From Lutibacter sp. (GTDB taxonomy: Bacteria; Bacteroidota; Bacteroidia; Flavobacteriales; Flavobacteriaceae), in contig JASMME010000026.1 of the NCBI GenBank assembly GCA_030748365.1, positions 1 to 10,289 of the forward strand: a stretch of DNA of 10,289 bases, read 5' to 3'. The notes under the pieces were generated by a model that saw only the letters and a list, made by a program, of their open reading frames with translations, did not search any database and was not told where the DNA came from. This document shows positions 7,040 to 10,289 of this stretch, piece by piece. A program made the translations under genes and the position numbers. How positions within the stretch are numbered: the stretch's first letter is position 1; the number at the start of each line of letters is the position of its first letter.

Positions 7040-9628
7040 ATGCACAAACTACCAAAACTTGACCGTTTTAACGAACATGTATTGGCGAAATATCGCATAT
7101 ACAACAGTATCTTTATGACGCTTCCCTTCGATACCATCGGTAAGACTGGTGTATTGCTGCCGTTGTTTCACGAGGTTTGCAGAAAAGGCTTTGCCAATAA
7201 GAAAAGACCTCATGAAATCGTTGATTATTTTTTCAAGACCTACCAGGAGCAACCTTCAGAAGAAGAAAAAATAAACTTATTATTTCGTTTTATCCAATAT
7301 ATTGAACGCCAAGTGGTACTGTTTGACGCCATTGAGGACGCCGCTTTTCCCATTGTAAATAATATGGACGGGGTTGGCACCCTGAGAAACAGCAAAGAAA
7401 CTGCCTCGTTGGAACGTAAAAACGACGCACTGAAAGCCCTGCTGGAAAATTTCAAAGTACGGGTGGTGTTAACAGCCCATCCAACCCAGTTTTACCCGGG
7501 AACGGTGTTGGGAATCATTACCGACCTGACCGCGGCCATTGAAAAAAACGACCTGCTTTCAATCAACCAGCTACTGGCCCAATTGGGGAAGACGCCTTTC
7601 TTTAAAAAAGAGAAACCCTCTCCCTATGACGAGGCGGTAAGCCTCATCTGGTACCTGGAAAATGTATTTTACCAATCTGCCTCAAAACTATACAGCTATA
7701 TAAGAAGAAATATCTTTGACGGGGGAATCATTGATAATGATATTGTCAACTTGGGTTTTTGGCCCGGGGGAGACCGCGATGGCAATCCTTATGTGACCAC
7801 CGACATTACCCTGGACGTAGCCAAAAGACTACGACAAACAATTCTCAAAAACTATTACCGGGACATCCGCAATTTAAAAAGACGCTTAACTTTTCCGGGG
7901 GTGGAAGAAAAAATCGCTCACCTGGAAGGCCTGTTGTTCAACAACAGCGTAGATCCGGAACACCATACGATGATTTCCCTGGAATCACTGATTGAAGTGC
8001 TTGGTGAAATTCGTGAAACGCTGATTGACAAACACCAGTCACTATACCTAAACGAACTGGATGATCTTATCAATAAGGTAAGGCTTTTTGGCTATCACTT
8101 TGCCACCCTAGACATCCGACAAGACAGCCGGGTACATCACAATGTTTTTCTAGAGATTGTAGAATCCCTACTCGCAGACGGAAACAAACTGTTCCCAAAA
8201 GACTATGCCTCACTTTCAGAAGAAGCACAGATAGCCCTGCTCTCGAAAGTGTCCGGCAACCTAGAAGTTACAGCGTTCTCCAATGAAATGGTTTGTAAAA
8301 CGTTGGGGTCTATCCAAGCGATCAAAACCATCCAAGCGCGCAACGGTGAGCGCGGAGCCAACCGCTATATCATCAGCAACAATCAAACAGCGCTGAATGT
8401 GATGGAAACCTTTGCCATGTTTAACCTCTGTGGCTTTGAGCACCGTATCAGCGCTGATATCATCCCCTTGTTTGAAACCGTTGACGACCTAAAAAATGCC
8501 GCCGGGGTGATGGAACAGCTCTATACAAACACCGCTTATCGAAAACACTTGACAGCACGGGGCGATAAACAGACAATTATGCTCGGTTTCTCCGATGGCA
8601 CCAAAGATGGTGGTTACCTGATGGCGAACTGGTCTATATTCAGGGCAAAGGAGCGGTTGACCGAAGTATCCAGAAAATACGGACTCAAGGTCATCTTCTT
8701 TGACGGGCGTGGAGGCCCTCCGGCACGAGGTGGTGGAAAGACCCACCAGTTCTACGCATCCTTAGGGCCCGAAATAGAAAACGAGGAAATACAGTTAACC
8801 GTTCAGGGACAAACCATCAGTTCCAATTTTGGCACCCTGGATGCTGCCCAGTACAACCTTGAACAGCTGATCAGTTCAGGTATATCAAACGACCTGTTCA
8901 GCAAGGCAAAGAACCGTATGACTGAGGCGGAAGCCAAGATCATGAACGACCTTGCTGAAACCAGTTACCAGGCCTATGTAGCTTTTAAAAACCACCCGAA
9001 ATTTCTGGCCTACCTAGAGCGAATGAGTACCTTAAAATACTATGCCAAAACCAATATCGGAAGTAGGCCTTCCAAACGTTCAACAGCGGCTGAATTGAAT
9101 TTTTCGGACCTGAGAGCCATTCCATTTGTAGGTTCGTGGAGCCAGTTAAAGCAGAACGTTCCTGGGTTTTTCGGCGTGGGAACAGCCCTAAAAAAATACG
9201 AGGATCAAGGAAATTTTGACGCGTTGAAAGACTTCTATGCACAGTCCGATTTTTTCAAAGCTTTGATTGGAAACAGCATGATGTCCCTCTCAAAATCTTT
9301 CTTTGGATTGACCGAGTACATGGCTGAAGACAAGGAATTCGGCGGTTTTTGGAAACTTATATTCGAGGAATACCAAACGACCAGACGCCTGATTCTCAAG
9401 CTTACAGACTCCGAAACCCTTATGCAGAACAATCCGGTCGGAAAAGCCTCCATAGAACTACGGGAAAAGATTGTGCTTCCCTTGCTGACCATCCAGCAAT
9501 ACGCCTTGCTGACCATTCAGGGCCTGGAAAAAGATCCTGTAAAGAATGCTGAAAAAATCAACATTTATGAGAAGATGGTGACCCGCTCTCTTTTTGGAAA
9601 CATCAATGCCAGTCGAAATTCTGCTTAA
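7040..9628 (+). CDS. ppc: Phosphoenolpyruvate carboxylase
   Basis: The 862-residue protein carries the bacterial PEPC landmarks: TAHPT with catalytic His147, GGDRDGNP with Arg246 at 243-250, and the glycine-rich loop GRGGPPARGGG with Arg557. The C-terminus is RNSA, in place of the common RNTG. It catalyses PEP plus bicarbonate to oxaloacetate and phosphate, replenishing the TCA cycle in the cytoplasm. Residues aligned by eye with the E. coli aspartate-inhibitor site are kept: Arg557 (R587), Lys752 (K773), Arg808 of SIELR (R832) and Asn860 (N881), so feedback inhibition by aspartate or malate is plausible. Two points differ from the E. coli pattern: Gln follows TAHPT instead of Glu, and PPA replaces the usual residues between GRGG and RGGG. 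I start it at ATG 7040 (MHKLPKLDRF), because the in-frame TTG at 7004 lies inside the predicted promoter. It appears to be monocistronic. Confidence 0.95.
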   Translation: MHKLPKLDRFNEHVLAKYRIYNSIFMTLPFDTIGKTGVLLPLFHEVCRKGFANKKRPHEIVDYFFKTYQEQPSEEEKINLLFRFIQYIERQVVLFDAIEDAAFPIVNNMDGVGTLRNSKETASLERKNDALKALLENFKVRVVLTAHPTQFYPGTVLGIITDLTAAIEKNDLLSINQLLAQLGKTPFFKKEKPSPYDEAVSLIWYLENVFYQSASKLYSYIRRNIFDGGIIDNDIVNLGFWPGGDRDGNPYVTTDITLDVAKRLRQTILKNYYRDIRNLKRRLTFPGVEEKIAHLEGLLFNNSVDPEHHTMISLESLIEVLGEIRETLIDKHQSLYLNELDDLINKVRLFGYHFATLDIRQDSRVHHNVFLEIVESLLADGNKLFPKDYASLSEEAQIALLSKVSGNLEVTAFSNEMVCKTLGSIQAIKTIQARNGERGANRYIISNNQTALNVMETFAMFNLCGFEHRISADIIPLFETVDDLKNAAGVMEQLYTNTAYRKHLTARGDKQTIMLGFSDGTKDGGYLMANWSIFRAKERLTEVSRKYGLKVIFFDGRGGPPARGGGKTHQFYASLGPEIENEEIQLTVQGQTISSNFGTLDAAQYNLEQLISSGISNDLFSKAKNRMTEAEAKIMNDLAETSYQAYVAFKNHPKFLAYLERMSTLKYYAKTNIGSRPSKRSTAAELNFSDLRAIPFVGSWSQLKQNVPGFFGVGTALKKYEDQGNFDALKDFYAQSDFFKALIGNSMMSLSKSFFGLTEYMAEDKEFGGFWKLIFEEYQTTRRLILKLTDSETLMQNNPVGKASIELREKIVLPLLTIQQYALLTIQGLEKDPVKNAEKINIYEKMVTRSLFGNINASRNSA

Positions 9629-9670
9629 ACAAGAAAACATTACTTTTTTTTCAATTAAAAATATGATTTT

Positions 9671-9687
9671 ATAAGGTTTTACCTTAT
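9671..9687. repeat. 17 bp perfect inverted repeat upstream of the acylase gene
   Basis: ATAAGGT and ACCTTAT flank a TTT centre, giving two perfect 7 bp arms. It lies 7 bp before the predicted -7 box, roughly -37 to -21 relative to the inferred start of transcription, where a regulator could act. It also falls 43 bp after the ppc stop, so a terminator hairpin is an alternative, although no T-run follows it. Confidence 0.45.
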
Positions 9688-9693
9688 TATTGG

Positions 9694-9701
9694 TATCTTT
9701 G
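9694..9701 (+). promoter_or_regulatory. Candidate -7 promoter element for the acylase gene
   Basis: TATCTTTG matches TAnnTTTG exactly. Transcription would start near 9708, giving a leader of about 19 nt before the TTG start at 9727. No good TTG -33 box is present; that interval is occupied by the inverted repeat, which could mean the promoter depends on a regulator. Confidence 0.5.
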
Positions 9702-9726
9702 AGGTTGCTTAACCAACCGCTTTGTC

Positions 9727-10289
9727 TTGAAAAAAACGCTGATTATCTTGGGGGGTCTACTCGTGCCCATTGCAGGGATTCTTCTGTATATACATTCTTT
9801 ACAACCAACCTATGAAGGTACCCTAGAATTAGAAGGGCTCCAACAGGAAACCAATACCTATTTTGATGAATTTGGTATTCCACATATTTATGCGGAAAAC
9901 CCTTCAGATGCCATGACCACTCTTGGCTATGTACACGCACAAGACCGACTTTGGCAGATGGAACTGTTGCGCAGAATCGCCCCGGGAAGGTTGTCGGAAA
10001 TCTTCGGAGAAAAAGCCCTTAGAAGTGATGCTTTCTTTCTGAGTCTGGGCATTGAAGAAGCTTCGGCCAGGTCCGTGGCCTCACTGGATAAAAACAGCCC
10101 TGTTTATGAATTGACTACCTCATATATCAAGGGAATCAATCAGTTTATAGAACAGGGGCCTAGCCCCGTAGAATTTATATTGCTGGGCATCGAGAAAGAA
10201 CCCTTTACCATTGAAGATGTCCATCATATCCTCGGCTATATGGCCTTTAGTTTTGCCATGGCCCATAAAACAGATCCCTTGGTAAACGC
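9727..10289 (+). CDS. Penicillin acylase family protein (5' part, runs off the window)
   Basis: An open frame starts at TTG 9727 and continues past the window edge, giving about 187 residues. It opens with KK followed by a hydrophobic segment (residues 4-22), a signal peptide or membrane anchor without a lipobox Cys. The next part matches the N-terminal alpha-chain region of S45 Ntn-hydrolases: FDEFGIPHIYAENPSDA at 46-62 and GYVHAQDRLWQMELLRR at 67-83, followed by GRLSE at 87-91. Such enzymes mature by self-cleavage before a Ser that becomes the beta-chain N-terminus. That Ser and the calcium ligands lie beyond the window, so activity cannot be judged. Family members cleave amide bonds of penicillins, acyl-homoserine lactones or other acylated compounds in the periplasm; the substrate here is unknown. 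TTG is chosen because a TGA in frame at 9700-9702 limits extension upstream, and the next in-frame ATG falls at residue 63, inside the conserved domain. Confidence 0.88.
   Translation, partial: MKKTLIILGGLLVPIAGILLYIHSLQPTYEGTLELEGLQQETNTYFDEFGIPHIYAENPSDAMTTLGYVHAQDRLWQMELLRRIAPGRLSEIFGEKALRSDAFFLSLGIEEASARSVASLDKNSPVYELTTSYIKGINQFIEQGPSPVEFILLGIEKEPFTIEDVHHILGYMAFSFAMAHKTDPLVN

Noticed and set aside
9644..9651. Run of eight T after ppc as a rho-independent terminator
   Set aside because: The sequence just before it forms at best a 3 bp CTT/AAG stem, so there is no credible hairpin to go with the T-run.
1..10289. Mobile element, CRISPR array, tRNA or rRNA gene, defence or biosynthetic gene cluster
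   Set aside because: Reading through the window showed no transposase-like product, no spaced repeat array, no tRNA-like cloverleaf in the short gaps and no grouped accessory genes; nearly all of the sequence is housekeeping coding DNA.

Overview
The window is a compact housekeeping stretch from a member of the Bacteroidota, most likely a marine Flavobacteriaceae. This rests on inference from three things. The protein families read as flavobacterial types (Dcp-like M3 peptidase, PabB next to TilS, and PEPC with a GRGGPPARGGG loop). Upstream regions carry Bacteroidota-style -7 boxes (TAnnTTTG) rather than sigma70 -10/-35 pairs. Shine-Dalgarno sequences are mostly absent. Every gene that can be supported is on the + strand, and no intergenic gap exceeds about 150 bp.

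Layout: (1) positions 2-97 are the 3' end of a gene, tentatively purE. (2) 137-2179 encodes a cytoplasmic M3 zinc peptidyl-dipeptidase (dcp). (3) After a 147 bp gap with a candidate promoter, 2327-3727 encodes dihydrolipoyl dehydrogenase (lpd). (4) 3783-5081 encodes an aminodeoxychorismate synthase component I (pabB), followed after 13 bp by tilS, the tRNA-Ile lysidine synthetase (5095-6432). A small hairpin spans the tilS stop codon. (5) 6505-6939 encodes an unrecognised 144-residue protein with a clear signal peptide. (6) 7040-9628 encodes phosphoenolpyruvate carboxylase (ppc), preceded by promoter-like elements embedded in a 12 bp imperfect direct repeat. (7) From 9727 to the window edge is the 5' end of a penicillin-acylase-family protein with a TTG start, a membrane-anchor N-terminus and an exact TATCTTTG -7 box; a 17 bp perfect inverted repeat sits just upstream of that box.

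The genes do not form one pathway. They cover peptide turnover, 2-oxoacid dehydrogenase E3 function, folate precursor synthesis, tRNA modification, anaplerotic CO2 fixation and an envelope Ntn-hydrolase. Only pabB-tilS, and possibly lpd-pabB-tilS and purE-dcp, look co-transcribed. I found no mobile element, CRISPR array, RNA gene, toxin-antitoxin pair, defence system or biosynthetic cluster, and nothing that amounts to an undescribed multi-gene system. The points most worth a second look are the repeat architecture at the ppc and acylase promoters and the orphan secreted protein.
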